Positions 1-7,395 of a stretch of DNA of 10,999 nt are shown piece by piece. The DNA comes from Candidatus Dadabacteria bacterium UBA1144 (lineage in GTDB: Bacteria > Desulfobacterota_D > UBA1144), in contig CAJIYY010000068.1 in NCBI GenBank assembly GCA_905181755.1, positions 1 through 10,999 on the forward strand. Reading direction: 5' to 3'. The position numbers and the translations under genes were made by a program. The first letter of the stretch is position 1. Each line of letters opens with the position of its first letter. A model generated the notes under the pieces. It was given only the letters and a program-made list of their open reading frames with translations. It did not search any database and was not told the origin of the DNA.

Positions 1-572
1 ATTTCACCAATTATGCTTAATATTATATCTTTAGCTGTCACCCCTATGGGTCTTTTTCCGTCAACCCTTACTTCAAATGTTTTTGGGTTGTTCTGCCACA
101 AGCATTGTGTAGACATAACATGTTCAACTTCACTCGTCCCTATTCCAAAAGCTAAAGCTCCAAACGCACCATGAGTTGAAGTATGACTGTCTCCGCAAAC
201 TATAGTGCTTCCGGGCCTAGTAAGTCCCTGCTCTGGACCTATCACATGTACTATGCCTTGGTAAGGACTTGAAAGATCGAACAACTCGACTCCAAATTCC
301 TTACAATTGTTTTCCAAAGTTTTGATTTGTTGTGCGGAAATTGGATCTTTAATATTATTCCTATCGATTGTTGGAACGTTGTGATCCATTGTAGCAAAAG
401 TTTTATCGGTTCTTCTAACTTTTCTTCCCGATACTCTTAACCCTTCAAAGGCTTGGGGAGAAGTAACCTCATGTACTAAATGTAAGTCTATATAGAGGAG
501 GGTAGGCTTCCCTTCTTCCTCGTGGACAATATGCTTATCCCATATTTTGTCAAATAATGTTTTTGGTCTCAT
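1..572 (-). CDS. leuC: 3-isopropylmalate dehydratase large subunit, N-terminal part (cut by window edge)
   Basis: LeuC pairs with LeuD to isomerise 2-isopropylmalate to 3-isopropylmalate in cytoplasmic leucine synthesis, using a [4Fe-4S] cluster. The window holds the first 190 codons of a protein usually near 465 residues. The reading begins MRPKTLFDKIWDKHIV, which is the normal LeuC start. It contains the family landmarks FATMDHNVPT (residues 59-68) and VCGDSHTSTHGAFGALAFG (125-143), the aconitase-family substrate loop. The cluster-binding cysteines lie in the missing part. The start at 572 is 22 nt after the eno stop, so eno-leuC may form one transcript. No Shine-Dalgarno is seen; instead a perfect TATAAT lies 8 nt before the ATG. 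leuD would be expected further left, but this cannot be seen. The identification is firm. Confidence 0.95.
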   Translation of the reverse strand, partial: MRPKTLFDKIWDKHIVHEEEGKPTLLYIDLHLVHEVTSPQAFEGLRVSGRKVRRTDKTFATMDHNVPTIDRNNIKDPISAQQIKTLENNCKEFGVELFDLSSPYQGIVHVIGPEQGLTRPGSTIVCGDSHTSTHGAFGALAFGIGTSEVEHVMSTQCLWQNNPKTFEVRVDGKRPIGVTAKDIILSIIGE

Positions 573-580
573 ATGAAGAT

Positions 581-586
581 ATTATA
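581..586 (-). promoter_or_regulatory. Candidate -10 box just before leuC (possible leaderless start)
   Basis: On the minus strand a perfect TATAAT sits 8 nt before the leuC ATG, in the gap after the eno stop. Initiation 6-7 nt after it would give an mRNA with only 0-2 untranslated bases. No convincing -35 box is found at 16-18 bp upstream, and the region is AT-rich, so chance is a real alternative. Confidence 0.3.
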
Positions 587-594
587 ATACCTAA

Positions 595-1872
595 TTAGAA
601 TTTACTATTAAAAGTCTTTAATTTAGAAAATTTTGCATCTGAGCCTAGGAATTCTTCTATTCTTAAAAGCTGGTTGTATTTTGCAGTTCTGTCCGTTCTT
701 GAGCACGAACCTGTCTTTATTTGTCCAGAGTTAGTTGCTACAGCAATATCTGCAATAATTGAATCTTCCGTTTCTCCAGATCTATGAGAAATGATATATG
801 AATAATTATTTTTCTTTGCGAGTTCAATAGCTTCTAGGGTCTCGGATATTGTCCCTATTTGATTTATTTTAACTAAAATACTATTTGCAGCTTTCTTCTT
901 TATTCCGGTCAGCAACCTTGATTTATTAGTTACAAACAAATCATCGCCTACAAGTTGAACTTTGTCTCCAATAAGCTTCGTTAACATCGTCCACCCTTCC
1001 CAGTCATCTTCATCCAAAGGATCTTCAATTGAAATGATAGGAAATTTCGAAATCAATTCTTCATAATAAGAAGAAATCTCATTAATAGAGAGTTCCTTTT
1101 TGTCGATTCTGTATTTTTTATTTTTATATATTTCAGTAGCTGCAACATCTAATGCAAGAAAGATTTCTTCACCGAGTTTATATCCGGAAGCAGAAATTGC
1201 TTTAGATATGTATTCTAGAGCCTCTTCGTTTGAACTTAGGTCTGGTGCGAACCCTCCTTCGTCTCCCACTGCAGTAGAATGACCATTCTTGTTTAATATC
1301 TCTTTAAGAGTTTGAAAAATTTCAGACCCAGCTCTTAGAGAATCAGAGAAAGTAGAGAATCCAGCTGGAACAATCATGAACTCTTGAATGTCTAATCCAT
1401 TGTTAGCGTGAGCGCCACCATTGATAATGTTCATTAAGGGGACTGGCAATAGGTACCCTTTGTTGTTGCTTAAGAACTGGTATATCTCTTTATTGCTATT
1501 TTTAGAAAGACATTTTAGAAAGGTCATTGAGCATGCCAACATGGCATTAGCTCCAAGTTTAGATTTATTAGGTGTTCCATCAAGTTCTAACAGTACGTCA
1601 TCAAACTCTTCTAAAGAATTAAAATTAATACCTATTACACTCTTTTTAATTGTTGTGTTTATGTTCTGAACAGCAAGTTTTACACTTTTGCCATTGTATT
1701 CTTTTGGATTTGCGTCTCTTAGTTCTATAGCCTCATGAGACCCTGTGGATGCTCCAGATGGAACAGAACCACGACAAATCTGTTTATTATCAATTGACAT
1801 ATCGACTTCCACGGTTGGCATACCACGGGAATCTAAAATTTGTCTACCTTTTAAATAAGTTACTTTAGCCAT
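595..1872 (-). CDS. eno: Enolase (phosphopyruvate hydratase)
   Basis: Enolase converts 2-phosphoglycerate to phosphoenolpyruvate, a substrate of the DAHP synthase encoded near the right of this window. At 425 residues the protein is full length. Visible landmarks are the mobile loop VPSGASTG (37-44), His155 and Glu164 in the HANNGLDIQEF region, Glu205 in GDEGGFAPD, and the Mg2+ ligands Asp242, Glu283 (SIEDP) and Asp310 (VGDDLFVTN). The catalytic Lys335 lies in SILVKINQIG, followed by SHRSGETED (362-370) and IKTGSCSRTDRTAKYNQLL. The start MAKVTYLKGRQILDSRGMPT matches the family N-terminus. It is transcribed away from tkt and towards leuC. The predicted leader is only about 12 nt and lacks a Shine-Dalgarno. 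No anomaly is seen in the active site. Confidence 0.98.
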   Translation of the reverse strand: MAKVTYLKGRQILDSRGMPTVEVDMSIDNKQICRGSVPSGASTGSHEAIELRDANPKEYNGKSVKLAVQNINTTIKKSVIGINFNSLEEFDDVLLELDGTPNKSKLGANAMLACSMTFLKCLSKNSNKEIYQFLSNNKGYLLPVPLMNIINGGAHANNGLDIQEFMIVPAGFSTFSDSLRAGSEIFQTLKEILNKNGHSTAVGDEGGFAPDLSSNEEALEYISKAISASGYKLGEEIFLALDVAATEIYKNKKYRIDKKELSINEISSYYEELISKFPIISIEDPLDEDDWEGWTMLTKLIGDKVQLVGDDLFVTNKSRLLTGIKKKAANSILVKINQIGTISETLEAIELAKKNNYSYIISHRSGETEDSIIADIAVATNSGQIKTGSCSRTDRTAKYNQLLRIEEFLGSDAKFSKLKTFNSKF

Positions 1873-1888
1873 TTGTTTAAGTATTTCA

Positions 1889-1919
1889 ATTTTATATCAC
1901 TAGATTCTTTTTTCAACAA
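1889..1919 (-). promoter_or_regulatory. eno promoter (extended -10)
   Basis: Reading the minus strand towards eno, TGA-TATAAA (1899-1891) is an extended -10 with five of six bases matching TATAAT. A -35-like TTGTTG (1919-1914) lies 17 bp upstream. TTGAAA (1916-1911) with TAAAAT (1894-1889) at 16 bp is an alternative reading. Initiation near 1884 leaves a leader of about 12 nt with no ribosome-binding site. The placement is by consensus matching only. Confidence 0.6.
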
Positions 1920-1934
1920 AAGATGTAAAAAAAT

Positions 1935-1967
1935 TTGAAATCATGTTGTATTAAGATACTGTATTTT
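1935..1967 (+). promoter_or_regulatory. Weak candidate promoter of tkt
   Basis: TTGAAA (1935-1940) could be a -35 box. The possible -10 boxes TACTGT (1957-1962, 16-bp spacing), TAAGAT (1952-1957) and TATTTT (1962-1967) are all poor or badly spaced. The stretch GATACTGTAT resembles GATACTGATAT at the rpsU promoter. Any of these would place initiation at or a few bases before the tkt ATG at 1973, where no Shine-Dalgarno is present. Confidence 0.3.
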
Positions 1968-1972
1968 AAATT

Positions 1973-3934
1973 ATGGACGTAAGAATTCCTAATTCATTAA
2001 GGTTTTTATCTATTGATGCAGTTGAAAAAGCAAACTCTGGACATCCAGGTATGCCTATGGGTATGTCTGACGTTGCAACAGTTCTATTTCATGAATATAT
2101 GAAGTTTGATTCTTCAAAACCCAGTTGGCCAGATAGAGATAGATTTGTCCTTTCTAACGGCCATGGTTCAATGTTGCTTTATTCTCTTCAGTACCTATTG
2201 GGTTATGCTGAGCCCTCTTTAAAAGAAATTAAAAATTTTAGACAATTAGGCTCTAAGGCCCCAGGCCATCCTGAATATAAGCATACTATTGGAATTGAAA
2301 CAACAACTGGTCCTCTAGCTCAAGGCCTAGGTAATGCGGTTGGAATGGCTTTAGCCGAAAGAATTCAAAATAGCAGATTTGGAGATGATCTTGTAGATCA
2401 TTTTACTTATGCCTTTGTGGGTGATGGATGCCTCATGGAAGGTCTTAGTCACGAGGTCCTAAGTCTTGCAGGACATTTGAAATTAAATAAATTAATTGTT
2501 TTCTTCGATGATAATAATATTTCTATAGATGGACCAACTAGTCTTTCAACTTCTGATGACACAAAGATGAGAATTTTGTCTTATAATTGGAATTATATTA
2601 AAATTGATGGACATAACCACTCTGAGATTCGTAGATCCATTGATAGAGCTAAAAAATCTAAGAAACCGACCATGATTGCCTGTTCAACTAAGATTGGCTT
2701 TGGTTCTCCGAACAAAGAGGGTTCAGAAAAAAGTCATGGGGCGGCATTGGGAGCCAAAGAAGTAGCAAATACCAGAGCAAATTTAAATTGGAACTATAAA
2801 CCTTTTGATATACCTAAATCTATTCTTAATATATGGAGGAAGGCTGGTGTAAGGTCACAAAAAGATAGACTAAAATGGGAAGTATCCTTAAAGAGCAGCA
2901 ATTTTCGTAAAGAGTTCAACAAAAGCTTGTCTTCAAAATTCTCAAACACTTTGCTGCAGGATATTTACAAAAAATTTAAAAAAGAGAATTTAGATGTGAA
3001 GAAAATTTCCACAAGAAAGTCTAGTGAAAGAGTTCTTGAGATTTTAAAGGAGTATATTCCTGAATTGATTGGTGGTTCAGCAGATCTAACACCTTCAAAT
3101 AATACTAGGGTTAAATCTATGACAGACCTTTCTGCTAAGAGATATTCAGGCGATTATATTCGTTATGGAATTAGAGAGCATGGAATGGCGTCTATTATGA
3201 ATGGACTCTCTTTGCACAAAGGAATAATACCTTATGGTGGAACTTTTCTTGTTTTCTCAGATTACTGTAGGCCTTCTATTAGATTATCTGCCATGATGGG
3301 AATTAAAGTAATATATGTCATGACTCATGACTCTATAGGCTTAGGGGAGGACGGTCCTACTCATCAACCTGTAGAACATTTGGCTAGTCTTAGGGCTATA
3401 CCTAATCTTAATGTCTATAGACCTTGTGATATCAATGAAACTTTTCATGCTTGGGTGGATGCAATTACGTCTGATAATCCTTCTTTAATTGCTCTAAGTA
3501 GACAGGATTTGAAATTTTTAACTAAATTTCCTGAAAGCCTAGATGAAAATCTGATTGCTGTTGGTGCCCAAATAATATACGGATCAAAATTAGAAAGGGA
3601 TATAACATTTGTTTCCTCAGGCTCAGAAGTTGAGATAGCTTGCTCTACAGCAGAAGATCTTGCTAAAAAGGGTAAAAGGGCAACCGTTGTTTCAATAAAT
3701 TGTTTAGATAAATTCTTAAGTCAGCCTCAAAGAGTAAGAAGGAAAATCCTAGGGGATTCTCCTATTGTATCAATAGAAGCTGGCTTGTCTCTTGGATGGA
3801 AAACTTTTTTCGATGATTACTCAAATGTTGTGTCAATTGAGACTTTTGGTGCGAGTGCACCTAAGGATGATCTATATGATCATTTTAGGATTAACAAGAA
3901 AGAGCTTCTTAAGAAAGCTCTGAAGCTTCTTTAA
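1973..3934 (+). CDS. tkt: Transketolase
   Basis: Transketolase is a thiamine-diphosphate enzyme that moves two-carbon units between sugar phosphates in the pentose phosphate pathway. It yields erythrose 4-phosphate, the second substrate of DAHP synthase. The 653-residue length is normal. The N-terminal ThDP-binding domain has SGHPGMPMGM (His24), SNGHGSM (His64) and the ThDP/Mg motif GDG (150-152) to DDNN (179-182), with His255 in SHGAALG. The pyrimidine domain has GGSADL (367-372), the essential glutamate Glu402 in REHGM, and THDSIGLGEDGPTHQPVE (451-468). A C-terminal domain ends the protein. The start aligns with E. coli TktA apart from a slightly shorter N-terminus. It diverges from eno and lies 62 nt before rpsU, which has its own promoter. 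No ribosome-binding site precedes it. Confidence 0.97.
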   Translation: MDVRIPNSLRFLSIDAVEKANSGHPGMPMGMSDVATVLFHEYMKFDSSKPSWPDRDRFVLSNGHGSMLLYSLQYLLGYAEPSLKEIKNFRQLGSKAPGHPEYKHTIGIETTTGPLAQGLGNAVGMALAERIQNSRFGDDLVDHFTYAFVGDGCLMEGLSHEVLSLAGHLKLNKLIVFFDDNNISIDGPTSLSTSDDTKMRILSYNWNYIKIDGHNHSEIRRSIDRAKKSKKPTMIACSTKIGFGSPNKEGSEKSHGAALGAKEVANTRANLNWNYKPFDIPKSILNIWRKAGVRSQKDRLKWEVSLKSSNFRKEFNKSLSSKFSNTLLQDIYKKFKKENLDVKKISTRKSSERVLEILKEYIPELIGGSADLTPSNNTRVKSMTDLSAKRYSGDYIRYGIREHGMASIMNGLSLHKGIIPYGGTFLVFSDYCRPSIRLSAMMGIKVIYVMTHDSIGLGEDGPTHQPVEHLASLRAIPNLNVYRPCDINETFHAWVDAITSDNPSLIALSRQDLKFLTKFPESLDENLIAVGAQIIYGSKLERDITFVSSGSEVEIACSTAEDLAKKGKRATVVSINCLDKFLSQPQRVRRKILGDSPIVSIEAGLSLGWKTFFDDYSNVVSIETFGASAPKDDLYDHFRINKKELLKKALKLL

Positions 3935-3935
3935 G
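3908..3935 (+). repeat. Hairpin-forming inverted repeat across the tkt stop codon
   Basis: CTTAAGAAAGCT (3908-3919) pairs with AGCTTCTTTAAG (3924-3935) around a CTGA loop: twelve positions with one G-U and one mismatch. It spans the last tkt codons and the stop. No T-tract follows (the next bases are GATTAATT), so it is not a canonical intrinsic terminator. It might slow polymerase or protect an mRNA 3' end, or it may simply reflect the Leu/Lys-rich C-terminus. Confidence 0.35.
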
Positions 3936-3945
3936 GATTAATTCC

Positions 3946-3972
3946 TTGACATTAATTTGATACTGATATAAC
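3946..3972 (+). promoter_or_regulatory. Promoter of the rpsU-dnaG-rpoD operon
   Basis: A perfect -35 TTGACA (3946-3951) is followed after 15 bp by TATAAC (3967-3972), five of six bases matching the -10 consensus. The preceding TGA (3964-3966) makes it an extended -10, which can offset the short spacer. Initiation near 3979 gives a leader of about 18 nt that includes the rpsU ribosome-binding site. It is the strongest promoter in the window. ATTAATT occurs twice (3937-3943 and 3951-3957) around the -35. Confidence 0.75.
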
Positions 3973-3986
3973 TTTTTCTACTTATT

Positions 3987-3992
3987 GGAGAG
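3987..3992 (+). promoter_or_regulatory. Shine-Dalgarno of rpsU
   Basis: GGAGAG lies four bases before the ATG at 3997. It selects that start over an in-frame TTG at 3985, which would put the ribosome-binding site inside the gene. It is one of only two good Shine-Dalgarno sequences in the window. Confidence 0.8.
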
Positions 3993-3996
3993 TTTT

Positions 3997-4194
3997 ATGC
4001 CTGGTATATATATTGGAAGCAATGAAAATTTAGAGAATGCACTTAGGAGATTCAAAAGGCAAGTTGAGAAGGGCGGTATTCTGTCTGATGCAAGAAAGAA
4101 AGAGCATTTTGAAAAACCAAGTGAAACAAAGAAGAAGGCACTCTTTGCTGCAAAGAAAAGGATGAATAAGAAAGCTAGAAAGCCAAGATACTAA
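3997..4194 (+). CDS. rpsU: 30S ribosomal protein S21
   Basis: S21 is a small basic protein of the 30S subunit that sits near the 3' end of 16S rRNA and aids initiation on mRNA. The product is 65 residues, against 71 in E. coli. It has the family core LENALRRFKRQVEKGGILSD and the KKEHFEKPSE segment, followed by a lysine/arginine-rich tail (KKRMNKKARKPRY). The start at 3997 is chosen because the GGAGAG site precedes it and MPGIYIG matches the usual S21 beginning MPxIxV. It is the first gene of the rpsU-dnaG-rpoD operon, with dnaG starting 9 nt after the stop. E. coli has a terminator between rpsU and dnaG; there is no room for one here, so S21 and primase output should be coupled more tightly. 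Confidence 0.95.
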   Translation: MPGIYIGSNENLENALRRFKRQVEKGGILSDARKKEHFEKPSETKKKALFAAKKRMNKKARKPRY

Positions 4195-4203
4195 AGTAAT
4201 TAA

Positions 4204-5964
4204 ATGTCACCCAATGAACAAAACTTAAATAAAGACGACATACTTCAAAAAACTTCAATTAAAGAGTACATAGACAAGAATTGGTCTGTATCCAAGAAGT
4301 CTGGAAGTGGATACAAAGTTTTGTGCCCATTCCATGATGATAAGTCACCCTCTATGCATATAAGTGAAGACAAGGGTTTGTATCATTGTTTTGTTTGTAA
4401 AGCTGGTGGAAATCTAGTTCAATTTATTAAAGAATTTAAGAATTTGACCTATCCTGAAACCTTAGAGGAAATATCGAATTTCTTTAATATAAAAATTCCA
4501 AAGAGTAACTATAAACCTAATGAGGACCTTGGTCTTCAAAAGAAGATGTATGATTTTAACAATAAGGTTTCTCAGTTTTTCTCAAGATGCTTACTTGACG
4601 AGGAAAGAAATTCCAAACCAATGGATTATTTGAAAAGTAGGGGTTTTAGTCGCGAGGACATTGAGGGAAATTCTCTAGGATTTGCTCCCGATAGCTGGGA
4701 TTCAATCACCTCCTTGTTGTACAAGAAAAAAGATGCCTCAAGTGTCGCTCTAAGCTTGGGTCTTATCACAAAAAAAGAAGGTCAAAAGAGCTTTTATGAT
4801 TTTTTTAGAAATAGAATTATCTTTCCAATTAAGAATAGACAAGGGAATATTTTAGCTTTTGCTGGAAGGACAATTGGCAAAGACAAGGTTAAGTATATCA
4901 ACTCCAAAGAATCTGAAATCTTCTCTAAGCGAAGAGTTCTATATGGTTTAAATAATTTTAATAAGCTAAACGGGAAAAAGCCTAAGTATGTGTTTATAGT
5001 CGAAGGCTATACAGATGTTTTAATGATGAACAAATACGGTCTGTATAACGTTGTGGCAACGATGGGGACGTCTTTAACTTTAGAGCATGCAAGTGAAGTA
5101 AAAAAAATTAGCAACAAGGTTATCCTTTGCTATGACTCAGATACCGCTGGTATAGATTCATCCTTTAAGAATATTGAGCCTTTGTATCAGTTTGGAATAG
5201 AAATTTTTAGCTTACGATTAGATTCTGGGTTGGATCCATGTTCCTATTTAGAGAGACATGGAAGGGAAAAGTTTATTGATTTAGCAAAGAAGTCTAGTTC
5301 TATCATTGATGAATATATGGATTATTTAAAAGATAAGTTAATAGAAAAAGAGATATCAATAAATGAAGCACTAGATAGTTTTGTTTCTAAGATTAGGTAT
5401 GTTCAAGATTATATTCAGAGAGATAAGTTTATAAACAAATTTGCAGCATCCTTCTCAATATCTAAAGTAAAGATAGAGAGTATTATAAATAAAGAGTTTA
5501 TAAGAGCTGACTCTCCCAAACAGTCGATACCTACGAATCGGATTTTAAGCCCAGAAGATATTATTCTGAAGGTCTTTGTTGAGTTCCCGGATTCTAGGGA
5601 TTCAAAATCGATAAATAAATATATTAGTATCATATCCCCAGGTTTCTATAAAGAAATGTCCAAGATTCTATTGGAGAACATTGAAGATGAAGCCTCTTTA
5701 ATTATTGGTAAGATTCAGGACAGTGGAATGAATGCAATGTTTTCAGACTTAATTTTTATACCTTTTGATGTACCCGTGGAACTTTCTGCTAGAGTCAAGC
5801 TAATTAAAGATTGCATAAGGAAAATTGAACTTAACTTAATTAAAGACTCAAAACGCTTAATCAATCTAAAACTTAGTAAGGATGTTCAAATTTCAGACGA
5901 GGAAGAGATAGAATTACTGAATGATTTAAAGAATCTGATAGAGGAAGAAAAAGCTCTGACTTAG
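4204..5964 (+). CDS. dnaG: DNA primase
   Basis: DnaG makes the RNA primers for lagging-strand DNA replication, working with the replicative helicase. The 586-residue protein is near the usual length. The N-terminal CHC2 zinc ribbon is intact: Cys41, His44, Cys62 and Cys65 in CPFHDDKSPS...YHCFVCKAGG. The catalytic core follows with FFRNRIIFPIKNRQGNILAFAGR (200-222) and the basic motif INSKESEIFSKRRVLYGLN (232-250). The TOPRIM domain has EGYTD (Glu267) and the metal-binding YDSDTAG (Asp311, Asp313). The remaining C-terminal part is lysine- and glutamate-rich and diverges from E. coli, as is normal for the helicase-binding region. It starts 9 nt after rpsU with no clear Shine-Dalgarno, so translational coupling to rpsU is likely. 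The 60-bp gap to rpoD is very AT-rich. Confidence 0.97.
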   Translation: MSPNEQNLNKDDILQKTSIKEYIDKNWSVSKKSGSGYKVLCPFHDDKSPSMHISEDKGLYHCFVCKAGGNLVQFIKEFKNLTYPETLEEISNFFNIKIPKSNYKPNEDLGLQKKMYDFNNKVSQFFSRCLLDEERNSKPMDYLKSRGFSREDIEGNSLGFAPDSWDSITSLLYKKKDASSVALSLGLITKKEGQKSFYDFFRNRIIFPIKNRQGNILAFAGRTIGKDKVKYINSKESEIFSKRRVLYGLNNFNKLNGKKPKYVFIVEGYTDVLMMNKYGLYNVVATMGTSLTLEHASEVKKISNKVILCYDSDTAGIDSSFKNIEPLYQFGIEIFSLRLDSGLDPCSYLERHGREKFIDLAKKSSSIIDEYMDYLKDKLIEKEISINEALDSFVSKIRYVQDYIQRDKFINKFAASFSISKVKIESIINKEFIRADSPKQSIPTNRILSPEDIILKVFVEFPDSRDSKSINKYISIISPGFYKEMSKILLENIEDEASLIIGKIQDSGMNAMFSDLIFIPFDVPVELSARVKLIKDCIRKIELNLIKDSKRLINLKLSKDVQISDEEEIELLNDLKNLIEEEKALT

Positions 5965-6024
5965 ATGAATGAACAGTTAAGATATATTTTTATTTATTTT
6001 ATTATTTAGTTATTATATTCACTA

Positions 6025-7347
6025 ATGGTTAATTTAAATAATAATATACTTTCTAAAGCGCTTAATTTTCTTCCCCAGTTTATAAAGAAAGTCTTACCTA
6101 AGATTAAATTAGACAAGAAGCCCAACAAAGAGCTTTTAATTCAGGCTCCAATGAAGTCTGTAGAACCTTCTGATGACCCCGTTAAGAGTTATCTTAATAT
6201 GATTGCCATTCACTCTTTGCTAAAAAAATCAGAAGAAACAGATGTTGCCTCAAAGCTCAGCATTGCTAAGAATTTTTTGTGTGATACTTTGGTCTCAGAT
6301 TTATTGCTTCTAAGATTCATGTCGGAGAACTACTTAGCAAGTTCATTTAGCTCTGATCCTCATGACTATGAGAGTGATGACTTTGGAGTTCATAATGCTA
6401 ACACTGAAAGTCTTAATAGAAGAATAGTTAATGTCTTCGATATCATAGAGTCAGCATTGTCCAAGGAGAAGTTAATTAATAAAGACAAGAAGTTCTTGAA
6501 GGAAGAACTTCTTAAGATCGAGTTTTCTTCTGAATTTCTTAAGGCATTGATTGACTTTATTAAAAAGAATAACTATCCGAGTGAATTTTTAGATGGAATA
6601 AAAAAAGCTAAGTTAAAATATGTTGTATCGAAGAAGAAGTTAGTTGAGTCGAATCTAAGGCTGGTTGTAAGTATAGCAAGAAGATATATGAACAAAGGCT
6701 TACCTTTCCTTGATCTTATTCAGGAGGGGAACATCGGGCTTATCAGGGCTGTAGAGAAATTTGAATACCAAAGAGGTTATAAATTTTCAACGTATGCTAC
6801 TTGGTGGATTCGTCAGGCTATAACTAGGGCTTTGGCAGATCAGGCAAGAATTATAAGAATACCTGTTCACATGACAGAACAAATTAATCGGATATCTTCA
6901 GCTTCTAGAGTTCTAGTACAAAAGCTTGGCAGAGAGCCCACTTCAGCTGAGTTGGCGACAGAATCTAGCTATGATTTAAATAAGGTAGAGAAGATACTAA
7001 GAGTCACGAAGGATCCTATTGCGCTTGATTCTCCAATAAACGATGATGAATCTTCGCAAACGCTTATGGATACTGTTGGAGATGACAAAACTCCTTCACA
7101 GTATGATTCCTTTAAAAATAATGAACTAAGGGACTTGATAAACGAGTCTCTGCATAAGGTTCTTAATGAAAGAGAGAAGGAAGTTATAAAGAAAAGGTTT
7201 GGGATAGATGAAGAGCAAGCTTTTACCTTAGAAGAAATTGGGAAACAGTTCAATGTTACAAGAGAGAGGATTAGACAAATAGAATTGAAAGCATTAAAGA
7301 AGTTAAAGAAGCTACGCAAATCCCCAGTATTAAGCTATTTAGATTAA
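6025..7347 (+). CDS. rpoD: Primary RNA polymerase sigma factor (sigma-70), short form
   Basis: This is the housekeeping sigma factor that directs RNA polymerase to -10/-35 promoters. Region 1.2 starts near DDPVKSYLNMI (50-60). A divergent non-conserved segment (about 83-200) follows, then region 2 (about 203-290) with LRLVVSIARRYMNKGLPFLD, GYKFSTYATWWIRQAITRAL and IRIPVHMTEQINRI. Region 3 is at about 291-345. Region 4 has the helix-turn-helix TLEEIGKQFNVTRERIRQIE (401-420). Residues that read TATAAT (Gln264 and Thr267 in WIRQAITR) and TTGACA (the RERIR helix) are conserved. At 440 residues it is much shorter than E. coli RpoD (613): region 1.1 is replaced by a short basic leader (1-49) and the non-conserved insert is reduced to about 115 residues. 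It is the last gene of its operon and a terminator overlaps its stop codon. No Shine-Dalgarno is seen. Confidence 0.96.
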   Translation: MVNLNNNILSKALNFLPQFIKKVLPKIKLDKKPNKELLIQAPMKSVEPSDDPVKSYLNMIAIHSLLKKSEETDVASKLSIAKNFLCDTLVSDLLLLRFMSENYLASSFSSDPHDYESDDFGVHNANTESLNRRIVNVFDIIESALSKEKLINKDKKFLKEELLKIEFSSEFLKALIDFIKKNNYPSEFLDGIKKAKLKYVVSKKKLVESNLRLVVSIARRYMNKGLPFLDLIQEGNIGLIRAVEKFEYQRGYKFSTYATWWIRQAITRALADQARIIRIPVHMTEQINRISSASRVLVQKLGREPTSAELATESSYDLNKVEKILRVTKDPIALDSPINDDESSQTLMDTVGDDKTPSQYDSFKNNELRDLINESLHKVLNEREKEVIKKRFGIDEEQAFTLEEIGKQFNVTRERIRQIELKALKKLKKLRKSPVLSYLD

Positions 7348-7380
7348 AGTTAATTTTAATATTGACTTAAATCTTTTTTT
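7341..7380 (+). terminator. Likely intrinsic terminator of the rpsU-dnaG-rpoD operon
   Basis: AGATTAAAGTTAAT (7341-7354) pairs with ATTGACTTAAATCT (7361-7374) around a six-base loop: fourteen positions with one mismatch and one G-U. A run of seven T (7374-7380) closes it. The rpoD stop TAA (7345-7347) lies in the left arm. The stem is AT-rich, so it is weaker than a textbook terminator, but the T-tract sits in the right place. The right arm also contains the -35 box of the 5S promoter. Confidence 0.6.
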
Positions 7381-7389
7381 GTATAATAT
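7362..7389 (+). promoter_or_regulatory. Promoter of the 5S rRNA gene
   Basis: TTGACT (7362-7367) is a five-of-six -35 box. The -10 is either the perfect TATAAT (7382-7387, short 14-bp spacer) or TAATAT (7384-7389, 16-bp spacer). Both place initiation at about 7394-7396, almost exactly at the expected 5' end of 5S rRNA. The -35 lies inside the terminator stem after rpoD. Confidence 0.6.
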
Positions 7390-7395
7390 TTTAGA

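Noticed and set aside
1100..1669. Open frames on the plus strand inside eno
   Set aside because: They are antisense to a fully conserved enolase and have no recognisable features.
3985..3996. TTG start adding four residues to S21
   Set aside because: The GGAGAG Shine-Dalgarno overlaps these codons and points to the ATG at 3997.
5415..5633. Minus-strand open frame inside dnaG
   Set aside because: It is antisense to the primase C-terminal region, of low complexity, and has no start signals.
5965..6009. 14-codon open frame between dnaG and rpoD
   Set aside because: It is AT-rich low-complexity sequence (MNEQLRYIFIYFII) with no Shine-Dalgarno; chance is enough to explain it.
6969..7319. 116-codon open frame on the minus strand inside rpoD
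   Set aside because: It lies opposite the highly conserved regions 3-4 of sigma-70 and shows no recognisable domain; it is a shadow of rpoD.
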